Translations under genes and position numbers: made by a program
The notes under the pieces: generated by a model
Told to the model about the DNA's origin: nothing
Seen by the model: the letters and a program-made list of their open reading frames with translations, nothing else
The model's database searches: none
NCBI RefSeq assembly: GCF_003385185.1
Contig: NZ_PQHZ01000014.1
Coordinates: 1 to 64,000 of the forward strand
DNA from: Amycolatopsis palatopharyngis
GTDB lineage: Bacteria > Actinomycetota > Actinomycetes > Mycobacteriales > Pseudonocardiaceae
Direction: 5' to 3'
DNA: 64,000 nt
Shown here: positions 8,091-16,034 of the stretch, one piece after another
Layout: each line of letters opens with the position of its first letter
Numbering within the stretch: the stretch's first letter is position 1

Positions 8091-8239
8091 CCTCGCAGCG
8101 CGCGGTCCCCTTCTACTGCCCGTTCTGTGGTGAAGAGGACCTGCGCCCGGAAGAGAACGGCGGCTGGCTGTGTTCTTCCTGCAGAAGAGTTTTCTCGGTC
8201 ACGATGATCGGCCTGCAGCTTCCTGGAGGAGTTCGATGA
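8087..8239 (+). CDS. Small zinc-ribbon protein between sir and cysH
   Basis: This short 50-residue ORF has two CXXC knuckles: FYCPFCGEEDLRP and WLCSSCRRVFSV. This is a single rubredoxin/zinc-ribbon fold. The GTG start overlaps the sir stop and the TGA overlaps the cysH ATG, so translation is coupled on both sides. That is strong evidence that the gene is real. A small ORF is found at the same place in streptomycete cysteine clusters (recalled). Its function is not known. Possibilities are an assembly factor or electron-transfer partner for the Fe-S enzymes SirA or CysH, both inferred from context only. Confidence 0.85.
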   Translation: MTSQRAVPFYCPFCGEEDLRPEENGGWLCSSCRRVFSVTMIGLQLPGGVR

Positions 8240-8940
8240 CGGCAGCCACGCGAACGGACGAACTGAAGGCACTGGCCGAACAGGCCTCCGCGGACCTCGC
8301 GGACGCCCCCGCCGAGGAGGCGATCCGGTGGGCGGTGGAGCAGTTCGGCGACGACCTGATCGTCGCCTCGAATATGCAGGACGCGGTTCTGATCGATCTG
8401 GCGACCAAGGTCAAAGCCGATGTCGACGTGCTGTTCCTGGAGACCGGCTACCACTTCGCGGAGACAATCGGCACCCGCGACGCCGTTGAGACGGTCTACT
8501 CGGGAATCCGGGTGGTGAACGCCAAGGCCGAGCAGAGCGTTGCGGAGCAGGACGCGGAGTACGGGCCGAAACTGCACGACCGCGACCCGGCCCAGTGCTG
8601 TCATCTGCGCAAGGTGATTCCGTTGCGCCGGACGCTGGCGAACTACTCGTGCTGGATCACCGGTGTGCGCAGGGTGGACGCGCCCACCAGGGCGAACACC
8701 CCGGTGATCACCTGGGACGACCGCAACGGGCTGGTCAAGGTCAACCCGATCGCACCGTGGAGCGACGACGAGTTCCGCGACTACATCGACCGGCACGGAA
8801 TTCTGGAAAACCCACTGGTGCACGCGGGATACCCGTCGATCGGCTGCGCGCCCTGCACGGCGAAGGTCGCCCCCGGCGACGACCCGCGCAGCGGCCGCTG
8901 GGCGGGCAAGTCCAAGACCGAGTGCGGTCTGCACGGCTAG
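8236..8940 (+). CDS. cysH: Assimilatory adenylylsulfate (APS) reductase
   Basis: The protein has 234 residues. The double cysteine QCC (C121-C122), the later CAPC pair (C204, C207) and the C-terminal KTECGLH (C230) are the diagnostic set of the [4Fe-4S] APS reductases, in contrast to PAPS reductases that lack the four cluster cysteines. It reduces APS to sulfite and AMP using thioredoxin. The ATG at 8236 has CTGGAGGA upstream and overlaps the Zn-ribbon stop. Use of APS means no APS kinase is needed, in line with the absence of cysC here. Confidence 0.95.
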   Translation: MTAATRTDELKALAEQASADLADAPAEEAIRWAVEQFGDDLIVASNMQDAVLIDLATKVKADVDVLFLETGYHFAETIGTRDAVETVYSGIRVVNAKAEQSVAEQDAEYGPKLHDRDPAQCCHLRKVIPLRRTLANYSCWITGVRRVDAPTRANTPVITWDDRNGLVKVNPIAPWSDDEFRDYIDRHGILENPLVHAGYPSIGCAPCTAKVAPGDDPRSGRWAGKSKTECGLHG

Positions 8941-8950
8941 AGAGGAACAC

Positions 8951-9871
8951 ATGACCACGCTCGAACCCGCCACCGACGCGGCCAGGGACAACCTCGCCGC
9001 GCTCGAGTCCGAGGCCATCCACATCTTCCGTGAGGTCGCGGGCGAGTTCGACCGCCCGGTGATCCTGTTCTCCGGCGGCAAGGACTCCACTCTGCTGCTA
9101 CACCTCGCGATCAAGGCGTTCTGGCCGGCTCCGGTGCCGTTTCCCTTGCTGCACGTGGACACCGGGCACAACTTCGACGAGGTCATCGCCTTCCGCGACG
9201 AGGTGGTGACAAAGCACAATCTCCGGTTGGTCGTGGCGAAGGTCCAGGACTGGATCGACGACGGCAGGCTGGCCGAACGGCCGGACGGCACCCGAAACCC
9301 GCTGCAGACCGTCCCGCTACTGGACACGATCAGCGAGAACAAGTACGACGCTGTGTTTGGCGGCGGCAGGCGCGACGAGGAGCGGGCTCGTGCCAAGGAG
9401 CGCATCTTCAGCCTGCGTAACGCTTTCGGACAGTGGGATCCGCGTAGGCAGCGGCCCGAGCTGTGGAACCTCTACAACGGACGCCATCGTCCCGGTGAAC
9501 AGGTGCGGGTCTTCCCGCTGTCGAACTGGACCGAGGCCGACGTGTGGAACTACATCGCCCGCGAGGGCATCGAACTGCCGTCGATCTACTACGCGCATCA
9601 GCGCGAGGTCTACCTGCGTGACGGAATGCTGCTTACCGAGGGACCGTGGGGCGGCCCGCGCGAGAACGAGGACGTGCGGGAACTGACTGTGCGTTACCGC
9701 ACGGTCGGCGACGGCTCCTGCACGGGAGCGGTGGAGTCCACCGCCGCCACCGTGGAGGACGTGATCACCGAGGTGCTGGCGAGCAGGCTCACCGAACGCG
9801 GTGCCACCAGGGCGGACGACCGGTTGTCCGAGGCCGCCATGGAGGACCGCAAGAAGGAAGGCTACTTCTGA
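8951..9871 (+). CDS. cysD: Sulfate adenylyltransferase subunit 2
   Basis: This 306-residue ATP pyrophosphatase-type subunit has the PP-loop FSGGKDSTLLLHLA near residue 40. HVDTGHNFDEVIAFRDE and FGGGRRDEERARAKERIFS are further CysD signatures. It makes APS from sulfate and ATP with the CysN GTPase. The start has AGAGGAAC upstream, 10 bases after the cysH stop. The cysN start is 16 bases after its stop. Confidence 0.95.
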   Translation: MTTLEPATDAARDNLAALESEAIHIFREVAGEFDRPVILFSGGKDSTLLLHLAIKAFWPAPVPFPLLHVDTGHNFDEVIAFRDEVVTKHNLRLVVAKVQDWIDDGRLAERPDGTRNPLQTVPLLDTISENKYDAVFGGGRRDEERARAKERIFSLRNAFGQWDPRRQRPELWNLYNGRHRPGEQVRVFPLSNWTEADVWNYIAREGIELPSIYYAHQREVYLRDGMLLTEGPWGGPRENEDVRELTVRYRTVGDGSCTGAVESTAATVEDVITEVLASRLTERGATRADDRLSEAAMEDRKKEGYF

Positions 9872-9887
9872 TGGGAGAGGCACAGCG

Positions 9888-11171
9888 ATGAGCTCGTTGC
9901 TACGTCTGGCCACGGCGGGAAGCGTGGACGACGGCAAGTCCACACTCGTCGGAAGGCTGCTCTACGACACCAAGTCGGTACTGGCCGACCAACTCGACGC
10001 CGTGCAGCGCGCGAGTGTCGACCGAGGACTGTCCACACCGGATCTTTCGCTCCTGGTGGACGGGCTGCGTTCGGAACGGGAACAGGGCATCACCATTGAT
10101 GTGGCCTACCGGTACTTCGCCACGCCCCGGCGCAGTTTCGTCCTCGCCGACACTCCGGGTCACGTGCAGTACACCCGCAACACGGTCACCGGTGCCTCCA
10201 CAGCGCAGCTGGCCGTACTGCTGGTGGACGCACGCAAGGGCGTTATCGAGCAGACCCGAAGGCACGCGGCCGTACTCGCGCTGCTGGGCGTGCCGCGGCT
10301 CGTGCTCGCGGTCAACAAGATCGACCTGATCGGCTACGACGAGGCCGCCTTCGACGTGATCGCCAAGGAGTTCGCGACCCACGCCGCCTCCCTCGGCTAC
10401 GGCGACGGCAGCGTGCTCACGATCCCGGTTTCGGCCCTGCACGGCGACAACGTGGCCGTCGCATCGGACAGCACGCCCTGGTACTCCGGTCCCACCCTGC
10501 TGGAGCACCTGGAGTCCGTGCCGGTGGCACCCGACCCGCACGACGCGGCCTTCCGGCTGCCGGTGCAGTACGTCATCCGGCCGAGGACACCCGAACACCC
10601 CGACTACCGCGGCTACGCGGGGCAGATCGCGGCGGGCACGGTGCGGCCGGGCGACGAGGTGGTCGTGCTGCCGCAGGGGTTGCGCAGCACGGTCGAACGC
10701 GTGGATACCGCCGACGGATCGCTGCCCGAGGCGGGATCCGGGAGTTCGGTCACCGTCATCCTCACCGACGAGCTGGACATCGCCCGCGGCGATCTCATCG
10801 CCTCGGCGGAGCAGCGTCCTGTCGTCACCGACGAATTCACCGCGGCGTTGTGCTGGCTGTCCGGGAAGTCCCTGACGGCAGGTTCGAAGGTGCTCGTCAA
10901 GCACGGTGCGCGCACCGTACAGGCGCTCGTGCAGGACCTCCACTCCCGGTTCGACGAGCAGACTCTGTCCACGGTGGACTCTCCAGATTCACTGGAGCTG
11001 AACGAGATCGGCAGCGTGCGGTTGCGGCTGTCCGAGGAGATCCCGGTGGACGACTACGCGAGCAGCCCCAGGACGGGCGCGTTTCTGGTCATCGATCCGA
11101 AGGACGGCGACACCCTCGCCGCGGGCATGGTCGGCGACCGGTTCTCCGGGTTGGGTGAGCGGGCGGCGTGA
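9888..11171 (+). CDS. cysN: Sulfate adenylyltransferase subunit 1 (GTPase)
   Basis: The protein has 427 residues and the EF-Tu-like GTPase motifs GSVDDGKSTLVGRLLYD, REQGITIDVAYRYF, DTPGHVQYTRN and NKID, followed by two beta-barrel domains. GTP hydrolysis drives APS formation by CysD. It ends after the barrels, so it lacks the fused CysC kinase found in CysNC proteins. This agrees with an APS-reductase pathway. The ATG at 9888 follows GGGAGAGG; the longer in-frame extension overlaps cysD and is not likely. The stop overlaps the GTG of the chelatase gene by 4 bases. Confidence 0.95.
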   Translation: MSSLLRLATAGSVDDGKSTLVGRLLYDTKSVLADQLDAVQRASVDRGLSTPDLSLLVDGLRSEREQGITIDVAYRYFATPRRSFVLADTPGHVQYTRNTVTGASTAQLAVLLVDARKGVIEQTRRHAAVLALLGVPRLVLAVNKIDLIGYDEAAFDVIAKEFATHAASLGYGDGSVLTIPVSALHGDNVAVASDSTPWYSGPTLLEHLESVPVAPDPHDAAFRLPVQYVIRPRTPEHPDYRGYAGQIAAGTVRPGDEVVVLPQGLRSTVERVDTADGSLPEAGSGSSVTVILTDELDIARGDLIASAEQRPVVTDEFTAALCWLSGKSLTAGSKVLVKHGARTVQALVQDLHSRFDEQTLSTVDSPDSLELNEIGSVRLRLSEEIPVDDYASSPRTGAFLVIDPKDGDTLAAGMVGDRFSGLGERAA

Positions 11172-11923
11172 GCGCGGCAGCACCGCTCCCCCTGGTCGCC
11201 GTCGCGCACGGCAGCAGGGACCCGCGCTCGTCGGCGTGTGTCCGGGACCTCACTCGCGCGGTGCGGAAAGCGGCGCCGGAACTCGAGGTACGTACCGCGT
11301 TCCTCGATCTTTCCGAGCCGAAGGTGACCGATGTGCTCACCGGGTTGCACGCCGAGGGTCATCAGGGGGCCGTGGTGGTGCCTCTGCTGCTCGGCAGTGC
11401 GTTTCACGCCCGAGTCGACCTGCCCGCGCTGATCGAGCAGGTGACCGCGGCCGCGCCCGGGTTCCGGGTACCGGTCGCCGAGGTACTCGGGATCGACCCC
11501 GCGCTGGAGTCGCTGGCCGCCGATCGGCTCTCCGAGACCGGCGCGGATCTCACCGACCCCGGACTCGGTGTCGTACTCGCCGCCGTCGGTTCCTCGAGTA
11601 CGGCGGCGAACGACGCGGTCTCGAGGATGGCGCGCCGGTGGCAGCGCCGTCACCGCGTGGCGGGCGTGGCTCCGGCGTTCGCCAGTACCAGTCCGGATGT
11701 GCAGGCCGCGATCGCCCGGCTGCGGGCCAGGGGCGCGCGGCGCTTCGCCGTCGCTTCCTGGTTCCTCGCCCCGGGCCTGCTGCCGGACCGGGTCGCCGCA
11801 CATGCCGCCGAGGTGGACCCCGGTATCCCGATCGCCGCGCCTCTCGGCGCCGAACCCAGGGTCGCCGATCTCGTCCTGCGCCGCTACGACCAGATCGTGG
11901 CTTCGGCAGTCCGCAGCGCCTGA
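11168..11923 (+). CDS. Sirohydrochlorin chelatase, CbiX/SirB-like
   Basis: The product has 251 residues and two similar halves. The first starts LVAVAHGSRDPRS, the metal-binding CbiX motif with its His, and continues to VVVPLLLGSAFHARVDLP. The second half (VVLAAVGSSSTAANDAV) is a degenerate repeat. Such proteins put Fe or Co into sirohydrochlorin. Placed last in an operon whose key enzyme needs siroheme, an iron chelatase role is the likely one (inferred). The GTG overlaps the cysN stop as GTGA. A palindromic repeat follows 4 bases after its stop. Confidence 0.88.
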   Translation: MSAAAPLPLVAVAHGSRDPRSSACVRDLTRAVRKAAPELEVRTAFLDLSEPKVTDVLTGLHAEGHQGAVVVPLLLGSAFHARVDLPALIEQVTAAAPGFRVPVAEVLGIDPALESLAADRLSETGADLTDPGLGVVLAAVGSSSTAANDAVSRMARRWQRRHRVAGVAPAFASTSPDVQAAIARLRARGARRFAVASWFLAPGLLPDRVAAHAAEVDPGIPIAAPLGAEPRVADLVLRRYDQIVASAVRSA

Positions 11924-11926
11924 ACC

Positions 11927-11954
11927 AGGCCCCGCACTTTTCCGGGAAAGTGCG
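11927..11954. repeat. 28-bp palindromic repeat, copy 1 (probable terminator)
   Basis: The element has the form AGGCCYCGCACTTT followed by YCCGGGAAAGTGCG. Its 20-bp heart (11934-11953) is a palindrome with one mismatch. It matches the copy at 54974-55001 at 26 of 28 positions. It begins 4 bases after the stop of the last cys operon gene and lies before the next rightward gene. I infer a terminator or repeated extragenic palindrome. Confidence 0.75.
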
Positions 11955-12009
11955 CAGAGTGCTTGGCCGCCCACCTTCTCGCCTGCGCGGTTGTGCCAGA
12001 GTGAGGCCT

Positions 12010-12783
12010 ATGGCTGATGAACTGGTGCACTACGGGGTCGAGGCCGGGGTGGCGACGATCACCCTCGACTCGCCGCACAATCGCAATGCCCTTTCCGCGC
12101 AGCTGCGCCGCGAGCTACTCGATGGACTCGCCGCAGCTCAGGAGGACGACGAGGTCAGGGTGATCGTGCTGGATCACACTGGTCCGGTCTTCTGCGCGGG
12201 GATGGACCTGAAGGAGGCCCGTGGAGCGGGAGCGGGCGACCAGGGCGTCAACGAGTTCCCGCAGATCCTGGAGCGGATCTGGACGAGCCCGAAGCCTGTG
12301 GTGGCAAAGCTCGCCGGGCCTGCCCGCGCCGGTGGCGTCGGCATGGTCGCCGCGGCCGACATCGCCGTCGCGGTGACGGAGGCGACCTTCGCGTTCACCG
12401 AGGTGCGGATCGGCGTGATCCCGGCGGTCATCTCGGTCACCGTGCTGCCGAGGCTTGCCCCGCGCGATGCCCACGAGCTGTTCCTCACCGGGGACACTTT
12501 CGACGCCGAGCGCGCCGCCCGGATCGGGCTGATCAACTCGGCGGTGCCCGCCGAGGAACTCGACACCGAGGTGCGGCGTTTCGTCACCTCGCTGTCACTC
12601 GGCGGTCCGAACGCGCTCGCGGCCACGAAGGAACTGCTCCGGTCGGAGAAGGCACCGAGCATGACCGCGGCGTTCGAGCAGATGATCGCGACTTCCGCGC
12701 GCTTCTTCGCCAGCGAGGAAGGCCAGGAAGGCATCACCGCCTTCGCGCAGAAGCGCAGGCCGAACTGGGTTCCGGAAGGCTGA
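12010..12783 (+). CDS. Enoyl-CoA hydratase/isomerase family protein
   Basis: The protein is a 257-residue crotonase-fold protein. The oxyanion-hole segments are HNRNALSAQL near residue 21 and FCAGMDLKEA near 61. KPVVAKLAGPARAGGVGMVAAADIAVA at about 97-123 is the second conserved block, though the usual GxxxGGG is GPARAGGVG. The position of the first catalytic Glu appears as part of FTEVRIGVIPAV. The substrate is not predictable; fatty-acid or branched-chain acyl-CoA breakdown is typical. The start MADELVHYG is 7 bases after a CAGAGT sequence that could be a -10 box, so the message may be leaderless. The unrelated cys operon ends upstream at the palindrome. Confidence 0.88.
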   Translation: MADELVHYGVEAGVATITLDSPHNRNALSAQLRRELLDGLAAAQEDDEVRVIVLDHTGPVFCAGMDLKEARGAGAGDQGVNEFPQILERIWTSPKPVVAKLAGPARAGGVGMVAAADIAVAVTEATFAFTEVRIGVIPAVISVTVLPRLAPRDAHELFLTGDTFDAERAARIGLINSAVPAEELDTEVRRFVTSLSLGGPNALAATKELLRSEKAPSMTAAFEQMIATSARFFASEEGQEGITAFAQKRRPNWVPEG

Positions 12784-12795
12784 GGGAGCTCGCGG

Positions 12796-13170
12796 TCAGC
12801 CGTCGGCCAGAAGCACGACCAGCCGGCGGTTGACCGGCCGGTTTCCGTTGGGTGCGAGTGCGCGCTGGGCATCGGACAGCACGCCGTGGATCGCCAGGTA
12901 GCCCTTGGGGTCCGTGCGCTTGAGCACGTCAGCCGCCACCCAGATCAGCACGTGCTCCCCCTCGGGCAGCCAGGACAGGTCGGTCAGCGAGTCGTAGAGC
13001 GCGTCGAGGTTGCGGCCGAACCAGCTGGGAAAGGACAGTGCCGCGGCGATCGCGTCCATGGCGGACGTCTTGTCCGGATCGCTTCCGGTGTCCACGACAT
13101 GCGGGTACGCACCGCGCGAACGGGCTCGCGCGACGAGCGTGCCGGTGTCGTTGTCCCCCATGGCGGTCAT
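12796..13170 (-). CDS. Barstar-family ribonuclease inhibitor
   Basis: The product is a 124-residue barstar-like protein. The segment AMDAIAAALSFPSWFGRNLDALYDSLTDLSWLP is the classical barstar helix-loop that plugs the RNase active site, followed by the strand HVLIWVAADVL. Its start overlaps the stop of the upstream RNase Sa-like gene by 4 bases. It is thus the cognate immunity protein of the ribonuclease, made from the same message. It has no signal peptide, so it acts in the cytoplasm. Confidence 0.9.
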   Translation of the reverse strand: MTAMGDNDTGTLVARARSRGAYPHVVDTGSDPDKTSAMDAIAAALSFPSWFGRNLDALYDSLTDLSWLPEGEHVLIWVAADVLKRTDPKGYLAIHGVLSDAQRALAPNGNRPVNRRLVVLLADG

Positions 13171-13601
13171 CGCTTCGGATCCACGACGACGAAGGACGAG
13201 TAGTGGTCCGCCGTGTAGTACAGCTCCGCGGACTCGCCGGTCACCAGTCGGCGAGCGCCGCGATCCTGGCTGCCTGGAGTGGGCACCGTGTACTCGTGGT
13301 AGTAACCAGATTCCTTGAGTGGCAACAACTTCTCCCGATTTCCGAACACGCTCCCGTCCTTGCCCGGATACGGGAACGGGCCGTCCTGCTCAATCAGCTC
13401 CCAGGTCTGCCGCGCCTGGTCCGGCAGGGCGGACAGCGGCTCGACCCGCAGACCGGACTCGATCCCCGGGACCGTACTACCGGTGTCCCCGCCACCGCCG
13501 GTTCCACCGTCGGCCCCGACGACGTCCTGGATCAGCCAGCCGCCGAGGACGAGGACCAGCAGCCCGATCAACGCCGCGGTGATCCGCCTCCGGTTCAGCA
13601 C
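13167..13601 (-). CDS. Guanyl-specific ribonuclease, RNase Sa/N1-T1 family
   Basis: This product of about 144 residues has an N-terminal hydrophobic segment (RRITAALIGLLVLVLGGWL) that serves as a membrane anchor or signal peptide, then a Gly/Thr linker. The catalytic domain closely follows RNase Sa: DGPFPYPGKDGSVFGNRE, GYYHEYTVPTPG with the catalytic Glu, GARRL with the Arg, and YYTADHYSSF with the His. All three catalytic residues are present, so the enzyme should be active. The GTG at 13601 is chosen because it follows the upstream stop by 4 bases; an ATG at 13655 would overlap that gene. Barstar follows directly. The N-terminal anchor suggests the RNase is exported or faces outward. Confidence 0.88.
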   Translation of the reverse strand: MLNRRRITAALIGLLVLVLGGWLIQDVVGADGGTGGGGDTGSTVPGIESGLRVEPLSALPDQARQTWELIEQDGPFPYPGKDGSVFGNREKLLPLKESGYYHEYTVPTPGSQDRGARRLVTGESAELYYTADHYSSFVVVDPKR

Positions 13602-13605
13602 CGCG

Positions 13606-13833
13606 TCACTCCGCCCTGTCCGCCCGCGTGTCCACACGCGGAGCAGTGTTCTCATCCCACCGGTCGGTGCCGAACCAGGTGGCGACCCGGTCGACGATCC
13701 GGCCCAGCAGCCACGCCAACGCCAGGCACAACGGGATCAGCACCGCCATGACCAACACGAACTGCACGGGGAACCAGCGCTGCACGAGCCACAGCTCCAG
13801 CGCGTCCCACCACTCGGCCAGTCCATCGAGCAC
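13606..13833 (-). CDS. Small membrane protein upstream of RNase-barstar
   Basis: The product has 75 residues with one strong membrane helix (FVLVMAVLIPLCLALAWLLG) in the middle, an amphipathic Trp-rich N-terminus (LAEWWDALELWLVQRWFP) and a charged C-terminal tail. I do not recognise it beyond being a conserved actinobacterial type. It is the first gene of a three-gene leftward operon and stops 4 bases before the RNase start. It could help localise or export the RNase, but this is only suggested by context. Confidence 0.7.
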   Translation of the reverse strand: MLDGLAEWWDALELWLVQRWFPVQFVLVMAVLIPLCLALAWLLGRIVDRVATWFGTDRWDENTAPRVDTRADRAE

Positions 13834-13892
13834 GAGTGTGAGCCTACGCCGGGGCTGCTGCCAAACAGGTGACGGGCCGGTAGGTTGGCCGC

Positions 13893-14861
13893 ATGTTTGC
13901 CGTGTACGCGAAGGAACCCAACCAGGACGACCCGCTGGCCTCGCTCGTCGTCGGCGAACGACCCGAACCGGAGGTGCCCGATGGCTGGGTCACCGTCTCC
14001 GTGAAGGCCGCCAGCCTGAACATGCACGATCTCTGGACGCTGCGAGGTGTCGGGATCAAACCCGAGCAGTTCCCGATGATCCTCGGTTGTGACGGCGCAG
14101 GGGTGCTCGAGGACGGCACCGAGGTCGTGCTGCACTCGGTGATCAATGCGGCGGGCTGGCAGGGCGACGACACACTCGACCCCAAACGCACGCTGCTCAC
14201 CGAGAAGCACCAGGGCACTTTTGCCGATCGGGTCGTCGTGCCTGCCCGCAACGTCCTGCCCAAGCCGGCCGGCCTCTCCTTCCAGGAAGCCGCGACGATG
14301 GGGACCGCGTGGTTGACCGCCTATCGGATGCTGTTCGTCAAGTCCGGGCTGCGGCCAGGCCAGACCATGCTCGTCCAAGGAGCGTCCGGCGGTGTCTCCA
14401 CCGCGCTGGTCCAGCTCGGCAGGGCCGCCGGAATGCGCGTCTGGGTGACCGGCAGGAGTGCGGAGAAGCGCGCGCTCGCCGAAGGGCTGGGTGCGCACCA
14501 GAGCTTCGAGTCCGGAGCCCGCCTGCCCGAGCGGGTCGACGCCGTGTTCGAGACCGTCGGCAAGGCGACGTGGGGCCACTCGGTGCGCTCGCTCAAGCCC
14601 GGCGGCATCATTGTCGTCTCCGGATCGACAAGCGGACCGGACGCCAATGCCGAGTTGCAGCGAGTCTTCTTCCTGCAACTGAGGGTAACCGGCTCCACGA
14701 TGGGCACCAGGGACGAGCTCGCGGATCTGCTGTCCTACGTCGAGCTGTCCGGGATTCGCCCGCAGATCGGGGCCGAACTGCCCTTCTCCGATGCCGCGCA
14801 AGGGTTCGCGGACATGCAGCAGGGCGCTACGGCCGGAAAAATCGTGTTCACCAAAAATTAG
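13893..14861 (+). CDS. Zinc-type alcohol dehydrogenase-like / quinone oxidoreductase
   Basis: The protein is a 322-residue MDR-superfamily member with an N-terminal GroES-like domain (VTVSVKAASLNMHDLWTLRG, GCDGAGVLEDG) and a Rossmann domain with VQGASGGVSTALVQLGRAAGMRVWVTGRS near residue 160. The catalytic zinc ligands are not apparent, so it is more likely a zinc-free NADPH-dependent quinone or enone reductase. The substrate is unknown. TAGGTT lies exactly 6 bases before the ATG, and a CTGCCA box lies 17 bases further up, suggesting a leaderless transcript. It is divergent from the membrane protein-RNase-barstar operon. Confidence 0.87.
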   Translation: MFAVYAKEPNQDDPLASLVVGERPEPEVPDGWVTVSVKAASLNMHDLWTLRGVGIKPEQFPMILGCDGAGVLEDGTEVVLHSVINAAGWQGDDTLDPKRTLLTEKHQGTFADRVVVPARNVLPKPAGLSFQEAATMGTAWLTAYRMLFVKSGLRPGQTMLVQGASGGVSTALVQLGRAAGMRVWVTGRSAEKRALAEGLGAHQSFESGARLPERVDAVFETVGKATWGHSVRSLKPGGIIVVSGSTSGPDANAELQRVFFLQLRVTGSTMGTRDELADLLSYVELSGIRPQIGAELPFSDAAQGFADMQQGATAGKIVFTKN

Positions 14862-14884
14862 CTCTGACCAGCACAGACGCCTTG

Positions 14885-14953
14885 TTGACACCGCGCCGAT
14901 ACTGGTTTGTGATCCACTGGTTAGCGGGTTGAACCGCAAGTTGTTGGCTAACC
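14885..14953 (+). promoter_or_regulatory. Promoter and operator-like inverted repeat before the alpha/beta hydrolase gene
   Basis: TTGACA (14885-14890) and TGTGAT (14908-14913) are 17 bases apart and resemble a housekeeping promoter. Just downstream GGTTAGC (14919-14925) is repeated in inverted form as GCTAACC (14947-14953), with 21 bases between. The second arm ends 7 bases before the ATG. The repeat could bind a dimeric repressor or form a hairpin that hides the ribosome-binding site. No regulator gene is adjacent. Confidence 0.45.
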
Positions 14954-14960
14954 TGTAGAG

Positions 14961-16016
14961 ATGACCGCAACGCGGCGGGAGGCATCGCCTGACACGGCGA
15001 GCCACGAGGTGGCCGACCCGGCCGAGGTACGGGTCGGCCACCGCCGCTATGCCGGCGTCCGCACGAGGGTGCTGGAGGTCGGCCCCCGCGGCGCTGAGAC
15101 GCACCGGCACCACGGCCGCACCTCTCGGCTCAGGACAGGCCGGCTGACGGGTAAACGGGCGGGGACCAGGCCGACCGCTCCGAGGCTGGTCCTGCTGCAC
15201 GGCTACTGCGACAACGCCGACACCTGGATGTCGGTGCTGGCCGAACTGGGTGCCGCGGGCCACAGCGCCATCGCGGTGGACCTTCCCGGATTCGGCGAGG
15301 CGGAACCGTTGCGCCCAGGCCCGATGCTGCCCCAGTTGGACGCGTTCGCCGCCGCGATCGTCCGTGAGCAGTCCGTGCTGGGCAACGTCGTACTCGCGGG
15401 CAACTCGCTCGGCGGCACCACGAGCCTTCGGGCGGCACAGAACCAGCGGCTGCAGATCGCCGGAGTCGCCTCGATCGCGGCCCCCGGGCTCGTCGACTCC
15501 TGGCTCGTGCGGACCGTCGGCCGCTACCCGTTCCCGCTGCGGCTGTACAACGCCCTGCCCCTGCCGGTCCCCAGCTTCCTCGTACGCACGGTCGCCGAAC
15601 AGGTCATCCCGCGACTGCTCTACGCCGACAGTTCGGCCGCCGAACGGGAACAGGTCCGGCGCTTCGTCGAACTCTTCCCCGACTACCGGGCGACCACCGC
15701 CCGCTTGGAGCAGGCCAGGCAGTTGGTCGGCGAACTGGCCGACGCATACCAGCTCGACCAGATCCAGGCGCCGTTGCTCGTGGTCGCCTGTGGCAAGGAC
15801 CGCTTGGTGAGCGCGGCCGCGGGGCGGCGCCTGCACTCGCTGGTGCCACACAGCAGGTTGCTCGTGCGAGAGGACTGGGGTCACTGTCCCCAGCTCGACG
15901 ACCCGGCCGCGATCGCCGAACTGCTCGGCTACTTCGCGGCCGGTGCACAGCACGGGAGTGCGCTGCACGCACCGCGGCAGCTCGATATCGACGAGGAGCG
16001 CGGCGCGGCCGGGTAG
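14961..16016 (+). CDS. Alpha/beta hydrolase
   Basis: The protein has 351 residues. After a basic, apparently disordered N-terminal stretch of about 70 residues, the hydrolase fold starts at RLVLLHGYCDNADTWMSVLAEL. The nucleophile elbow is VLAGNSLGGTTSL (GNSLGG). Likely acid and histidine residues are in LLVVACGKDRLVS and EDWGHCPQLDDP. The substrate is not predictable; similar actinobacterial proteins are lipases or esterases. There is no signal peptide. The start lies 7 bases after an inverted repeat, with a weak GTAGAG ribosome-binding site. Confidence 0.85.
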   Translation: MTATRREASPDTASHEVADPAEVRVGHRRYAGVRTRVLEVGPRGAETHRHHGRTSRLRTGRLTGKRAGTRPTAPRLVLLHGYCDNADTWMSVLAELGAAGHSAIAVDLPGFGEAEPLRPGPMLPQLDAFAAAIVREQSVLGNVVLAGNSLGGTTSLRAAQNQRLQIAGVASIAAPGLVDSWLVRTVGRYPFPLRLYNALPLPVPSFLVRTVAEQVIPRLLYADSSAAEREQVRRFVELFPDYRATTARLEQARQLVGELADAYQLDQIQAPLLVVACGKDRLVSAAAGRRLHSLVPHSRLLVREDWGHCPQLDDPAAIAELLGYFAAGAQHGSALHAPRQLDIDEERGAAG

Positions 16017-16034
16017 TCCCGTACGGAGCTCGGC

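Noticed and set aside
8951..11171. Fused or separate APS kinase (cysC) in the cys operon
   Set aside because: CysN ends after its beta-barrels and no kinase ORF lies in the operon; CysH has the APS-reductase cysteines.
13737..15968. 743-codon leftward frame across the MDR and hydrolase genes
   Set aside because: It is antisense to two well-supported genes and has no recognisable family.
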